A program made the position numbers and the translations under genes. From Nitrospira sp. (lineage in GTDB: Bacteria > Nitrospirota > Nitrospiria > Nitrospirales > Nitrospiraceae): a stretch of 64,000 bases of DNA. The notes below the pieces were generated by a model, which had not been told where the DNA came from, did not search any database, and saw only the letters and a program-made list of their open reading frames with translations. The stretch covers positions 1,964,001 through 2,028,000 of the forward strand of contig CP126123.1 of assembly GCA_030123605.1 (NCBI GenBank). Direction: 5' to 3'. Below are positions 8,804 to 18,061 of the stretch, one piece after another; positions within the stretch are counted from its first letter, which is position 1, and each line of letters opens with the position of its first letter.

Positions 8804-9070
8804 ATGGGAAAGCAGATGGACACGGTCCACGTTTACGATACATGGGTGAAGGGTAAAAAAGGCACGCTACACTTCGACGTCATGACGACGACTCAAGATC
8901 TAGCCTTGACGCTGGCGAAGAAGCACTTGGTGGAAATCGGTGAGCCTGACGCCGTGATTACGCTCAAGGAATGTCAGTTCTGCCACAGCGAACCGCTCGT
9001 CATGTTCTCGGAGGCGCAGCAGAAACAGTTCTGCGAACAGGGCGGCTTCATCATCACCTTGCCGGCCTGA
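8804..9070 (+). CDS. DUF2024-like small protein
   Basis: 88 aa with a clear AAGGAG site. The sequence has HVYDTWVKGKKGTLHFDV near the start and an ECQFCHSE motif near residue 57, matching the small DUF2024 family as I recall it. The central Cys-x2-Cys-His could bind a metal. The function is unknown. It follows uppP by 28 bp on the same strand, so co-transcription is plausible. Confidence 0.7.
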   Translation: MGKQMDTVHVYDTWVKGKKGTLHFDVMTTTQDLALTLAKKHLVEIGEPDAVITLKECQFCHSEPLVMFSEAQQKQFCEQGGFIITLPA

Positions 9071-9085
9071 TCGGAAGCAGGAAGG

Positions 9086-9607
9086 CTAGGAGGGACGGTT
9101 CTCTTGAAGCACCGGGGCATCATCCGGGTGCTTTTCGAGGGCAAAGTGGAGAATCAGGAACCCAACCCCGACCGTAATCGCAGAATCGGCGACGTTGAAG
9201 GCCGGGAAATGGTAGGCGTTCAAATAAAAGTCCAGAAAGTCGATCACCTCCCCGTAACGCAGGCGGTCCAGTAAATTCCCGATCGCCCCGCCGAGAATCC
9301 CTGCCACGCTGAGTTGCCCCATCCAATCGTGCTTCGGCATGCGAACCAGGATGGTTCCCAGCAATCCCAAGGCAAAGAGCGAAGTCACGCCGAAAAACAC
9401 GAAGCGGAACGACCCGCTGCTGGACGACAAGAACCCGAACGCCGCGCCGGGATTGCGGATGTATGTGATGCTGAAGAAATTGGAGATCACGGGAATGGAC
9501 TCATGCAGCTTCATGGTTTGCATGACCTGTGCTTTCGTGGCTTGATCCGCCACCACGATCACGAGGCTGAGGAGACCCAGCAGCAGGTATCGGACGGTAG
9601 GGCTCAC
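9086..9607 (-). CDS. lspA: lipoprotein signal peptidase
   Basis: 173 aa from a GTG at 9607 that overlaps the ileS stop codon (GTGA), a classic translational coupling. Four membrane helices are visible. The catalytic aspartates sit in the conserved blocks LLDRLRYGEVIDF and NVADSAITVG, and RNPGAAFGF is also conserved. LspA cleaves prolipoprotein signal peptides before the lipidated cysteine, so it would process the many lipoproteins encoded in this window. Confidence 0.93.
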   Translation of the reverse strand: MSPTVRYLLLGLLSLVIVVADQATKAQVMQTMKLHESIPVISNFFSITYIRNPGAAFGFLSSSSGSFRFVFFGVTSLFALGLLGTILVRMPKHDWMGQLSVAGILGGAIGNLLDRLRYGEVIDFLDFYLNAYHFPAFNVADSAITVGVGFLILHFALEKHPDDAPVLQENRPS

Positions 9608-12423
9608 CGGACCGCCTCCACGCAGCGGTCGCAGAGCGTCGGATGGTCGGGGTAGGTCCCCACGGCCGGGCGATAGTTCCAACAGCGTTCGCACTTCGTT
9701 CCCGCAGCCTTGTCTACCGTGACGGCAAAACCTGGAGACTCCGCGAGATGATCGCCCCGCGTGAGGACCACATCCGACACGATGAAGAACGACGAGAGAT
9801 CCTGCTGGTATCGCATCAAAAATGCATACCGTTCGGCAGTCGCTTCGATGACGACGCGCGCTTCCAACGGCGCGCCGATCACCTTGTCGCGGCGTTTCAC
9901 TTCCAGGGCCGCCTGCACGGCGACTCGTACTTCCAACAAGCGTTCCCACCGCTCAGCCAGTTTCGGATCTGCCCAGCGGGGATCGGCCTCCGGAAACGTC
10001 GCGATGTGGACACTCTCAGCCTTGGCCTCTGCCCGCACGGACTCGGGCAACATCCGCCAGATTTCATCTGCGGTAAAACTCAATACCGGCGCCATCAGCT
10101 TCGTGAGTGTCACTACAATCTCGAACAGCGCCGTTTGCGAGGCGCGCCGCTCCGGAGAGTCCTTGCGGAAGGTATAGAGGCGGTCTTTCAGGATATCGAG
10201 GTAGACCGCGCTCAGATCCACCGAACAGAAATTATTGAGCGCATGGAAGATCGAGTGGAATTCGAATTCGTCGTAGCCCTTCCGCACACGTGGGATCAAA
10301 TCGCCGAGCCGCATCAAGGCCCATCGATCCAGTTCAGGCAATCGCTCGAACGGGACGCGGTGCTGCGCCGGATCAAAGTCGTAGAGATTGCTCAGCAGGA
10401 AACGACAGGTGTTGCGAATCTTGCGGTACGCCTCGATGAGGTGGTTCAAGATTTCCTGCGAGATGCGCAGGTCCTCGCGGTAATCCTGAGCCGACACCCA
10501 CAAGCGAAGAATCTCAGCCCCCGACTGCTTGATCACATCCTGCGGCGCCACGACATTACCCGCCGACTTCGACATTTTCCGGCCGGCCCCGTCCAGGACG
10601 AATCCATGAGTCAGAACGGCCTTGTAGGGCGCGCAATGGTCGGTGATCACGCCGGCTAACAGCGCACTGTGGAACCAGCCGCGATGCTGGTCGGACCCCT
10701 CCAGATAGAGATCCGCCTGCCACCACTGTCGTGGTTTCAACACCGCCGCGTAACTGACCCCGGACTCGAACCAGACATCGAGGATGTCGCGCTCCTTCTC
10801 GAACTCCGTTCCACCGCACCCGCCGCAACTGGTGCCCTCTGGAAGTAGGGCCTTCGCCTGATTGGCAAACCAATAGTCCGTGCCATGTTGTCCGATCAAA
10901 TCCGCCACATGGTCGATCACCCTGGGATGGACCAGCACCTTGCCGCACGTCACGCAGGTGAATCCTGGAATCGGCGTCCCCCACACCCGCTGGCGCGAGA
11001 GACACCAGTCCGGACGATTCTCGATCATGCCGTTGATCCGGTCTCGCCCATAGGCCGGAATCCAGCACACTCGGCCAATCTCGGCCAACGCCTCTTTCCG
11101 CAACTCGTTGATCTCCATCGACACGAACCACTGTTCGGTCGCACGGAAGATGACCGGGCTCTTGCAGCGCCAACAATGCGGGTAGGAGTGGTTCAACGAA
11201 CCCTGCCCCAGCAAACGGTCGTTGGCTTGGAGAAATTCCACGATCTTCGGATTGGCCTTGAAGACATGCTGACCGGCGAATACTTTCACCACATCCGTAA
11301 AGCGTCCACTGTTATCAACCGGCGCGAGGATCTCCAGTTTCTCGCCGGATGATGCCTGCGCATTGTGATTCAACACCAGAATGTAGTCTTCCATCCCGTG
11401 GCCTGGCGCGATATGCACACAGCCGGTCCCCTGCTCGAGCGTCACAAAGTCGCCGAGCAGGATGGGCGACAAGCCGGTCGTCAACGGACGCTGCGTCTCC
11501 AAGCTTTCGAACCCCTCGCGACCCTTCTTCACGCCCACCACCCGATAGCCTTCGAGTTTGCAGGCCTTCGCCACACTGTCGAGGAGCTGTTCAGCCACGA
11601 TCAGCAGTTCATCACCCACCTGGACGAAGGCATACTCGATGTCCGCATGGAGACAAACCGCTTGATTCGCCGGGAGCGTCCAGGGGGTCGTCGTCCAGAT
11701 GACGACTGAAATCAGCTTGATGCCGGAAGGAAACTGAATGCCAGGAAATGTGGCGCTGAGGGCGGTCGGCGACGTCACCACCGGAAACTTTACATAAATC
11801 GAGGGCGAGGTATGGTCGGCATATTCCACCTCCGCCTCCGCCAGCGCCGTCTGGTCCTGGGTACACCACAAGACCGGCTTGAGCCCTTTGTAGACCCCCC
11901 CGTGCTCGACGAATTTCCCGAACTCCCGGATGATGGTCGCTTCATAGGCAGGATTCAGCGTGAGATAGGGTTGCTGCCAGTCGCCCAACACGCCCAGCCG
12001 CTGAAATTCCTCCCGTTGAATCGCCACATATTTCTCTGCATAGTCCTTACAGAGCTTGCGGATCGCAAGGGCGTCCAGGTTCCGTTTCTTATCACCCAGA
12101 TCCTTCAGCACCTGGTGTTCGATCGGCAAACCGTGACAATCCCAGCCTGGGACATAGGGGGCTTGATATCCGGACATCGTCTTCGACTTGATGATGATGT
12201 CCTTTAAGATCTTGTTCAGCGCGTGGCCGATATGAATACGGCCGTTCGCATACGGCGGGCCGTCATGGAGCACGTAGCGCGGAAAGCCCTGTCGCGATTC
12301 TTGAATCCGCTCGTACAAGCGCTCCTGCGCCCAGCGAGTCAGCATCTCCGGCTCCCGTTGCGGCAGATTCGCCTTCATCGGGAAATCGGTTTTCGGCAGG
12401 TTGAGGGTCGCTTTATAGTCCAT
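9604..12423 (-). CDS. ileS: isoleucyl-tRNA synthetase
   Basis: 939 aa, full length for the bacterial enzyme. It has the HIGH motif at residues 64-67 (HIGHALNK), the long editing insert, the KMSKS loop near residue 616 and a C-terminal zinc-binding module (CERCWNYRP ... CDRCVEAVR). It charges tRNA-Ile in the cytoplasm. lspA follows with a 4-nt overlap, so the two form one operon, an arrangement common in many bacteria. Confidence 0.97.
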   Translation of the reverse strand: MDYKATLNLPKTDFPMKANLPQREPEMLTRWAQERLYERIQESRQGFPRYVLHDGPPYANGRIHIGHALNKILKDIIIKSKTMSGYQAPYVPGWDCHGLPIEHQVLKDLGDKKRNLDALAIRKLCKDYAEKYVAIQREEFQRLGVLGDWQQPYLTLNPAYEATIIREFGKFVEHGGVYKGLKPVLWCTQDQTALAEAEVEYADHTSPSIYVKFPVVTSPTALSATFPGIQFPSGIKLISVVIWTTTPWTLPANQAVCLHADIEYAFVQVGDELLIVAEQLLDSVAKACKLEGYRVVGVKKGREGFESLETQRPLTTGLSPILLGDFVTLEQGTGCVHIAPGHGMEDYILVLNHNAQASSGEKLEILAPVDNSGRFTDVVKVFAGQHVFKANPKIVEFLQANDRLLGQGSLNHSYPHCWRCKSPVIFRATEQWFVSMEINELRKEALAEIGRVCWIPAYGRDRINGMIENRPDWCLSRQRVWGTPIPGFTCVTCGKVLVHPRVIDHVADLIGQHGTDYWFANQAKALLPEGTSCGGCGGTEFEKERDILDVWFESGVSYAAVLKPRQWWQADLYLEGSDQHRGWFHSALLAGVITDHCAPYKAVLTHGFVLDGAGRKMSKSAGNVVAPQDVIKQSGAEILRLWVSAQDYREDLRISQEILNHLIEAYRKIRNTCRFLLSNLYDFDPAQHRVPFERLPELDRWALMRLGDLIPRVRKGYDEFEFHSIFHALNNFCSVDLSAVYLDILKDRLYTFRKDSPERRASQTALFEIVVTLTKLMAPVLSFTADEIWRMLPESVRAEAKAESVHIATFPEADPRWADPKLAERWERLLEVRVAVQAALEVKRRDKVIGAPLEARVVIEATAERYAFLMRYQQDLSSFFIVSDVVLTRGDHLAESPGFAVTVDKAAGTKCERCWNYRPAVGTYPDHPTLCDRCVEAVR

Positions 12424-12587
12424 AACCTTGTGTCGACGTGATGAAGAAATTCGTCAGGAAGTGCGCGTAACGTGAGGACTATACCGAAACGAGGCGAGAG
12501 GAACCAGTGGTTTGTTGCGGGCCAAACCCATCAAGTCCTGACTAACTGAGATACTGTCGTCTGCTTGGTTCTCAGGGCGGTCGGTCA

Positions 12588-12716
12588 TGACAGAATCGTC
12601 AAAAACGTCTTCCGGCAAGGCCGCAACGAGTGCGAATGCGAGGCGTACGCTTGCGGTACGTCGAGCATTGGAGCGATGCGAGAACGCAGATGGAAGCGGT
12701 TTTCACGATTCTGTCA
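12588..12716. repeat. dispersed palindromic repeat (copy 2)
   Basis: Terminal inverted repeats TGACAGAATCGT at 12588-12599 and 12705-12716 enclose a core with GAGGCGTAC and GGTACG. The right end begins exactly at the nadA stop codon (TGA at 12714-12716). Related to the copies at 5271, 14441, 22667 and 25679. It could fold into a long hairpin and help end nadA transcription. Confidence 0.8.
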
Positions 12717-13844
12717 GCTGAGCGCCATCATGCGGTCCAGCGCCACCTTCGCCCACTGCTTTTCATCAGGCGGGACGACGATGTGATTCACGACATGACC
12801 CTCGGCCAGGTTCTCCATCGCCCAGCAGAGGTGCGGGGCATCGATGCGGAACATGGTGGCGCATTGGCAGACCGTGGAAGAAAGGAAAAACACCTTCTTG
12901 TCGGTCTGTTCCTGCTTCAATCGATTGACCAAATTGAGCTCAGTCCCGACTGCCCAGGTGGTGCCAGCAGGCGCCGCCGTGATGGTTCGAATGATGAATT
13001 CCGTCGAGCCGACCAGGTCGGCCTTATTCACCACATCTTCATGGCATTCAGGATGAACGATTACCTTCACATCGGAGTATTGCTTGCGGAAATAATCGAC
13101 ATGTGACGGCTGGAACATCTGGTGCACGCTGCAATGGCCTTTCCACAGAATCAGCGTTGCCCGCTGGATCGCCTCCACGGAATTACCGCCGCGCGGCATG
13201 TAGGGATCCCAGACGATCATCTGGTCGCGTGGAATGCCCATCTTATTGGCCGTGTTCCGGCCCAGGTGCTCATCGGGAAAGAAAAGGATCTTTTCCCGGC
13301 GCGCCCAGCTCCATTCGATGACCTTGCGGGCATTCGACGAGGTGCAGGTGAGCCCGCCATGTTCACCGCAAAAGGCCTTCAAGACCGCCGCTGAATTCAC
13401 ATAGACCGCCGGCATGACCGTTTCCTCAACCGGCACGATCCGCCCCAGCGTATCCCAACACTGTTCGACCTGTTCGATCGCAGCCATGTCGGCCATGGAA
13501 CAGCCTGCCGCCATGTCCGGGAGAATGACTGTTTGATTGGAGCGACTCAAGACATCGGCGGTTTCCGCCATGAAGTGCACGCCGCAAAATACGACATAGG
13601 GCCGATCGGACCGTTGTTCGGCCACCTGCGACAGGATCAGGGAATCGCCGCGGAAATCCGCATGCTGAATGACTTCATCCCGTTGATAGTTATGGCCGAG
13701 GATCATGACCCGATCACCGAGCGTACGCTTGGTCGCACGGGTTCTCTCGAACAGCTCGTCGGGCGAGAGGGCTTGATAGTCCGTAATGGGATGAGGGAGC
13801 GTGGCGACCGTTTTCACCTGCAACCTTTCGATTGAGCGAAACAT
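12714..13844 (-). CDS. nadA: quinolinate synthase
   Basis: 376 aa from the ATG at 13844 (MFRSIERL); the frame runs 57 nt further upstream. The class-typical GHNYQRDEVI block and the three cysteines of the [4Fe-4S] cluster are present (in FCGVHFMAETADV, LTCTSSNARK and VCQCATMF). NadA condenses iminoaspartate with dihydroxyacetone phosphate to quinolinate in NAD synthesis. nadB and nadC are not nearby. The stop codon is the first triplet of a palindromic repeat. Confidence 0.95.
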   Translation of the reverse strand: MFRSIERLQVKTVATLPHPITDYQALSPDELFERTRATKRTLGDRVMILGHNYQRDEVIQHADFRGDSLILSQVAEQRSDRPYVVFCGVHFMAETADVLSRSNQTVILPDMAAGCSMADMAAIEQVEQCWDTLGRIVPVEETVMPAVYVNSAAVLKAFCGEHGGLTCTSSNARKVIEWSWARREKILFFPDEHLGRNTANKMGIPRDQMIVWDPYMPRGGNSVEAIQRATLILWKGHCSVHQMFQPSHVDYFRKQYSDVKVIVHPECHEDVVNKADLVGSTEFIIRTITAAPAGTTWAVGTELNLVNRLKQEQTDKKVFFLSSTVCQCATMFRIDAPHLCWAMENLAEGHVVNHIVVPPDEKQWAKVALDRMMALS

Positions 13845-14081
13845 CTCCGTAACATGGGCCGATCTAACATGAATAATTCTACGACACCCTTTCCCGCACA
13901 ATCAATTGAACCACCCAGGAGAAGGTGGCCTAGGAAAGGCCGTTGAAATGGGGCGACGAGCTTGGGACGAGGAACGGCCAAGATGGGCCACAATGATGAA
14001 TCCTCCTCCCACCTTGCCGTATACTGGGCCGCAACTGGCTAACTCGTATCGGCGACCACAGCACCCATCCTTGGAGTTCCC

Positions 14082-14363
14082 ATGTCTCACGTGTTGATCA
14101 TTCATGAAGTCGAAGCCTATCCCGCATGGAAAGCCGTCTTCGACCGAGCGGCAGATCTCAGAAAACGTGCCGGGGAAATCAGCTACCATCTCCTGCGATA
14201 CGACAACGATGCCAACCACATCGTTCATTTCTCGGCCTGGTCCTCCCTCGAAGCGGCGCGTCGCTTCTTCGAGTCCCCGGAGTTGGTCGAACTCAGGAGA
14301 GCGGCCGGTGTGAAAACGCCGGATTTTCTCTACCTGCACGAGATCGAGCAAGGCATCCTCTAG
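14082..14363 (+). CDS. small ABM-like (dimeric alpha-beta barrel) protein
   Basis: 93 aa. The pattern of strand, HEVEAYPAWKAVFD helix, HLLRYDNDANHIVHFSAW strands and SLEAARRFFESPEL helix resembles antibiotic-biosynthesis-monooxygenase-like ferredoxin folds. No catalytic residues can be assigned, so the function is unknown. The last codons (GGC ATC CTC TAG) run into the inverted end of a palindromic repeat, which may have shaped the C-terminus. Confidence 0.6.
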   Translation: MSHVLIIHEVEAYPAWKAVFDRAADLRKRAGEISYHLLRYDNDANHIVHFSAWSSLEAARRFFESPELVELRRAAGVKTPDFLYLHEIEQGIL

Positions 14364-14440
14364 CAGGATGCGAAAAAACTCATGTTGGGCCCTGTGGCCG
14401 CCGCAGATGTCGAGGCCGGAGACGGACGCTGAACAGCCAT
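14363..14440. repeat. partial palindromic repeat end
   Basis: The left-end sequence GCAGGATGCGAAAAAA starts on the last base of the preceding stop codon, but the rest of the element is absent. It sits immediately before a complete copy and looks like a remnant of an earlier insertion. With GGCATCCTC just upstream it forms a short hairpin (GCATCCT/AGGATGC, 14354-14372). Confidence 0.55.
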
Positions 14441-14566
14441 GCAGGATGCGCAAAAAGGACGTCCAGCAAGGCCGCAGTGAGCGAAGAGTCGAGGCGTACG
14501 CGGGTCGGTACGGTGAGCCTCTGAACGAGGCGAGAACGTCGCCGGCGGACTTTTTCCGCATCCTGC
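14441..14566. repeat. dispersed palindromic repeat (copy 3)
   Basis: 126 bp bounded by GCAGGATGCGCAAAAAGGACG and its imperfect inverse ending GCATCCTGC at 14566. The core has GAGGCGTAC and GGTACGGTGAG. It separates the ABM-like gene from the tautomerase gene and has no coding potential. Confidence 0.82.
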
Positions 14567-14615
14567 CAGAACAGGGCCCTTGGGCACGAAGCACAACGAT
14601 CGAACAGGAGCCGCC

Positions 14616-14840
14616 ATGCCATATGTGAATATTCAGATCACCAAGGGCGCGACCAGGGCTCAGAAGGCGGAACTCGTCCAAGACGTGACGGCGTCGCTCG
14701 TCCGCATTCTTGACAAAAAACCGGAGCAGATTCACATCGTCATTCAAGAAATCGCTGAAGAGGATTGGGGCTTCTCCGGGTTACTCACCGACGACTGGAA
14801 ACGCCAACAGGCTGGTCTCACTTCCTCCTCTCAATCATAG
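14616..14840 (+). CDS. 4-oxalocrotonate tautomerase-like protein
   Basis: 74 aa from the ATG at 14616, preceded by CAGGAG. Met is followed by Pro, which becomes the catalytic N-terminal proline of this superfamily after Met removal. PYVNIQITKGATRAQKAELV and the EQIHIVIQEI strand fit the beta-alpha-beta fold, and the length is close to the usual 60-76 aa. It would catalyse keto-enol tautomerisation; the substrate is unknown. pyk follows 60 bp downstream. Confidence 0.87.
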   Translation: MPYVNIQITKGATRAQKAELVQDVTASLVRILDKKPEQIHIVIQEIAEEDWGFSGLLTDDWKRQQAGLTSSSQS

Positions 14841-14900
14841 ACGAGGGCGGCGAGAAGACGTAGAATGGCTCCGGCTCGACGTCACCGCCCCAAGGAGTAC

Positions 14901-16340
14901 ATGCAAAAGACCCGCATCATCTGCACGATCGGCCCAGCCACGGAATCCTACGAGATGCTGCAGAAGCTGTACGAAGCGGGCATGACGATCGCCCGCCTGA
15001 ACATGTCCCACGGCGACCACGACTCTCACGCCAAGGTCATCCGACACATCAAGACGCTCAACAAGAAGGTGCGATTTCCGATCCCTATTCTACTGGACAC
15101 GCAAGGCCCGGCGATCCGCACCGGGGATCTCTCCAACGAGCTGGATCTGCAGGAGGGCGCCATCGTGTCGGTGACCACCCGTGGGTCGACGGACGTGGAG
15201 GAGAGCTCCATTCACATCGACTATGCGGATTTGTTGAAGCAAGTCAACGTCGGGGACAAGATCACCGTGGACAACGGGCTGATCAATTTCGAGGTGCTGG
15301 AGAAAATGGACCGTCTCATGCGGTGCCGCGTCTTGGACGGCGGCCGCTTGAAGAGCAAGCGGCACGTGAATCTCCCGGGTATCCGCGTCAATCTGCCGGC
15401 GATTACGCACAAGGACACCAAAGACATCCTGTTTGGATTGGAACGGGACGTGGACTTCATCGCCCTGTCGTTCGTGCGCGAGGCCGAGGATATCCGGCAG
15501 CTCAAGGCTCTCATGGGCGACAAGGTCGGGCGGGTGAAAATCATCTCCAAAATCGAGGACCAGGAAGGGGTCCGGAACCTGGACGAGATCATCAAGGAAT
15601 CGGACGGGATCATGGTGGCGCGTGGAGATCTGGGGGTAGAGATCAATCTGGAAGATCTTCCGAATGTCCAGCGCACGATCGTGCGGAAGTGCGCTGAGTA
15701 TGGGAGGCGCGTGATCGTGGCCACCCATCTGCTCGAATCCATGATCCACAATCCGCACCCCACCCGTGCCGAGGTCACCGACGTCGCCAACGCAATCTAC
15801 GAAGAAGCCGATGCCGTCATGCTGTCGGGAGAAACCACGGTGGGAAAGTATCCGGTGAAATGTGTCGAATACCTCCGCAAGATTGCGCTGAAGTCCGAGG
15901 CGATTCCCGGCTTGCAGTTTGCGAAAGGCCTGCGTAATGCGGGAAACAAGCAGCAATTGGCGGCGGCGGCCGTTCAGCTCGCCGAAGGCGTCAAGGCCAA
16001 GGGCATCGTCGTGATCACCAGACGGGGGCTCATGGCCGACCTCGTCGCGAACTGCCGTCCGTTTGTGACCGACATCTACGCCTTTACCAACATGAGCCAA
16101 GCGCGGCGGACCATGATGCTCAACCGCGGGGTCTTCCCGTTCAAGATCGATTTCAGCTCGGACCCCGAAAAAACTTTGCAAACGGCATTCCGGATCCTGA
16201 AGGAGCGTGAACAATTTCAGATCGGCGACAAGGTCGTCATTATCTCAGACGTCTTGGCCCAGCAACGGGTCGACTCGATCCAGATTCGCGACGTACCCGC
16301 AGACGACAACCTACCCGAAACCGCCTCGGAGGCAGGATGA
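14901..16340 (+). CDS. pyk: pyruvate kinase
   Basis: 479 aa from the ATG at 14901, chosen because AAGGAG lies 5 nt upstream; an earlier ATG at 14865 has no such site. It has TRIICTIGPAT at the N-terminus, ARLNMSHG, LLDTQGPAIRTG, the lysine/metal region SKIEDQEG and MVARGDLGVE, followed by the regulatory C-domain. It converts phosphoenolpyruvate and ADP to pyruvate and ATP in glycolysis. It is convergent with the beta-propeller gene downstream. Confidence 0.96.
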   Translation: MQKTRIICTIGPATESYEMLQKLYEAGMTIARLNMSHGDHDSHAKVIRHIKTLNKKVRFPIPILLDTQGPAIRTGDLSNELDLQEGAIVSVTTRGSTDVEESSIHIDYADLLKQVNVGDKITVDNGLINFEVLEKMDRLMRCRVLDGGRLKSKRHVNLPGIRVNLPAITHKDTKDILFGLERDVDFIALSFVREAEDIRQLKALMGDKVGRVKIISKIEDQEGVRNLDEIIKESDGIMVARGDLGVEINLEDLPNVQRTIVRKCAEYGRRVIVATHLLESMIHNPHPTRAEVTDVANAIYEEADAVMLSGETTVGKYPVKCVEYLRKIALKSEAIPGLQFAKGLRNAGNKQQLAAAAVQLAEGVKAKGIVVITRRGLMADLVANCRPFVTDIYAFTNMSQARRTMMLNRGVFPFKIDFSSDPEKTLQTAFRILKEREQFQIGDKVVIISDVLAQQRVDSIQIRDVPADDNLPETASEAG

Positions 16341-16434
16341 GCGAATTCGGCAACCACGCCTACCTCCTCTGTTGGTTCGGACTGACAAACGGTTTGACAT
16401 CGCCGTACCGACAGTGGCCATCCGACTCATATCT

Positions 16435-17610
16435 TTAGTGAACGTGGGCGCGCAATCCGCCGTTCTGCATAGGATTCGGCAGCAGCATGATGCAGTTGGG
16501 GTTGAACCCCTGCGCTTTTAACGTCTCGATATTCCCCAGAACCTTGTCCTGCTCCAGGTCGATCACGGTGATGGATCCATCGCTCATGCCTTCCAGATTG
16601 AGAAAGCTATTCTGGACAAACAGGTACCGCTCATCCGGCGACAACACGCTATGGTGGGCACCGGCCGCGGCGGCAATCGTCTTGAGAAACTTCGGATACC
16701 GAGGATCGCTGTTGTCGTATAGATTGACAAACCCCGGTTTGGCCGTCGTCACGAACAAACGGTCTCCCTTCGCGTTGTAGAGCATTTCGAGCGGCATACC
16801 CTGTTGCCGATAGCCGAAGTCATCGACCTGATGGAACGAAAACGCCTTGCCGGCCGGATCCCACACACCGGCCCACAATGTCCCTTCAAGCATATTGGTG
16901 ATATGCACGACCGGAGGATTCGTGTTGGGACTGAACATGACTTCGACAGGAGCGGCTTTTGCCGGCGACGGTTTCGATGAAACCTTGTGCGTCGACAGCA
17001 CATTGCCGCTGGAAGCTTCCAGCACCGTGATGGAATCTCCGACATCGGACATGTCCGGCTTGACGGTACTGGTGACAAGGACGCGGTCGATGCCGTTGTG
17101 AATCGCAATCCCGTGCGGATACCGGATCGTGGCCAGGGAGGGCTCGGCGGCGCTGACGGCCTTGATCGGCTGATCAAGGAGCGCATCCCCCATGATGACG
17201 TTGTTCGAGCCCATGCAGGTGAGATACCAGGTCCGGTTATCCTCCGACACGACGAGATCCTCGCCGACCTGGCAATCCGGTACGGCAACTGCGCGCAGCC
17301 GGTAGGGAAACCTCGTGAGGTCTACCACATGCAAGAGGCTTTTCCCTAAGGCGGTGATATACGCCTTGCTCTTATCCCGGTTGAAAAAAATGTGATGCGC
17401 CACGAGATCGGGGGGCAGGGGAATCTCCATCAGGATTTTTCCGAAGTCCGATGATTTGGGATCAATCTCCATGATCGCGATCCCCTCACGTCTCACAGGT
17501 TGGTTCGGCTTGCTCTCGTAATTGAGCAGGGCCAGAATTTCCGCCGATGCAAGAGTGGAACATGCCAGCAACAACCCTAGGGTCAAAATGAACAGTCTCT
17601 GTGGTTTCAT
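16435..17610 (-). CDS. secreted YncE-like beta-propeller protein
   Basis: 391 aa with a Sec signal peptide (LFILTLGLLLACSTLASA, probable cleavage after ASA). The mature part contains repeated blade-like stretches (KAYITALGKSLLHVVDL, GDSITVLEASSGNVLS, GSITVIDLEQDKVLGN) typical of YVTN/YncE seven-bladed propellers. These periplasmic proteins act as binding scaffolds or carry cofactors. No haem-binding CxxCH motif is seen. It could belong with the downstream AhpD/methyltransferase genes by orientation, but a hairpin separates them. Confidence 0.75.
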   Translation of the reverse strand: MKPQRLFILTLGLLLACSTLASAEILALLNYESKPNQPVRREGIAIMEIDPKSSDFGKILMEIPLPPDLVAHHIFFNRDKSKAYITALGKSLLHVVDLTRFPYRLRAVAVPDCQVGEDLVVSEDNRTWYLTCMGSNNVIMGDALLDQPIKAVSAAEPSLATIRYPHGIAIHNGIDRVLVTSTVKPDMSDVGDSITVLEASSGNVLSTHKVSSKPSPAKAAPVEVMFSPNTNPPVVHITNMLEGTLWAGVWDPAGKAFSFHQVDDFGYRQQGMPLEMLYNAKGDRLFVTTAKPGFVNLYDNSDPRYPKFLKTIAAAAGAHHSVLSPDERYLFVQNSFLNLEGMSDGSITVIDLEQDKVLGNIETLKAQGFNPNCIMLLPNPMQNGGLRAHVH

Positions 17611-17646
17611 GGTGGCCTCCGTTCAATTCGTGTCCAGTAAGCGCAT

Positions 17647-17671
17647 GGCGGGCCGATGCCTTCGGCCCGCC
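17647..17671 (-). terminator. GC-rich hairpin between the AhpD-like and propeller genes
   Basis: A 10-bp perfect stem (GGCGGGCCGA / TCGGCCCGCC) with a 5-nt loop lies just past the AhpD-like stop codon on the minus strand. No T-tract follows, so termination would be partial or Rho-assisted; it could also stabilise the upstream message. Confidence 0.5.
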
Positions 17672-17678
17672 GGCCCGT

Positions 17679-18029
17679 TCAGATTCCTTTCATCGCATGG
17701 GTACCATGCGTGATCGCCCCGCCGGCCCGTAAGGCCGCTGCCACGAGCATGGATTCAGCGATTTCCGGGTCCGTCGCGCCCTGCTCTCTCGCCCTGTTCG
17801 CATGCAGTTCGATGCAGTACGGACACTGCGTCGTGAAGGCGACGGCCAGGGCCATCAGTTCCTTATACTTCACCGGAATCGCGCCGGCTGCCAACGCGGC
17901 CTTATCAAAGGCCGCGAATGCCTTCATCGCCTCGGGGGCATGGGTTGCCAAACTCTTCATCTTGTCCAGATTCGTCATGTCATACAGACCAATCTTCTGA
18001 TCCATCTCGCTTGTGGTTGCGTTCGTCAT
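17679..18029 (-). CDS. AhpD-like carboxymuconolactone decarboxylase-family protein
   Basis: 116 aa from the ATG at 18029, which has AAAGGAG upstream. The redox motif C69-x2-C72-x3-H76 (CPYCIELH) is intact, as in AhpD-like alkylhydroperoxidases and gamma-carboxymuconolactone decarboxylase relatives. It is preceded by a methyltransferase gene on the same strand (32-bp gap) under a divergent AraC-type regulator, suggesting a small stress- or detoxification-related operon. The substrate is unknown. Confidence 0.87.
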   Translation of the reverse strand: MTNATTSEMDQKIGLYDMTNLDKMKSLATHAPEAMKAFAAFDKAALAAGAIPVKYKELMALAVAFTTQCPYCIELHANRAREQGATDPEIAESMLVAAALRAGGAITHGTHAMKGI

Positions 18030-18061
18030 GGTGAATCTCCTTTGTGTGAGTATTGTGAGTG

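Noticed and set aside
15090-16214. 374-aa minus-strand frame inside pyk
   Set aside because: Antisense to the well-supported pyruvate kinase gene.
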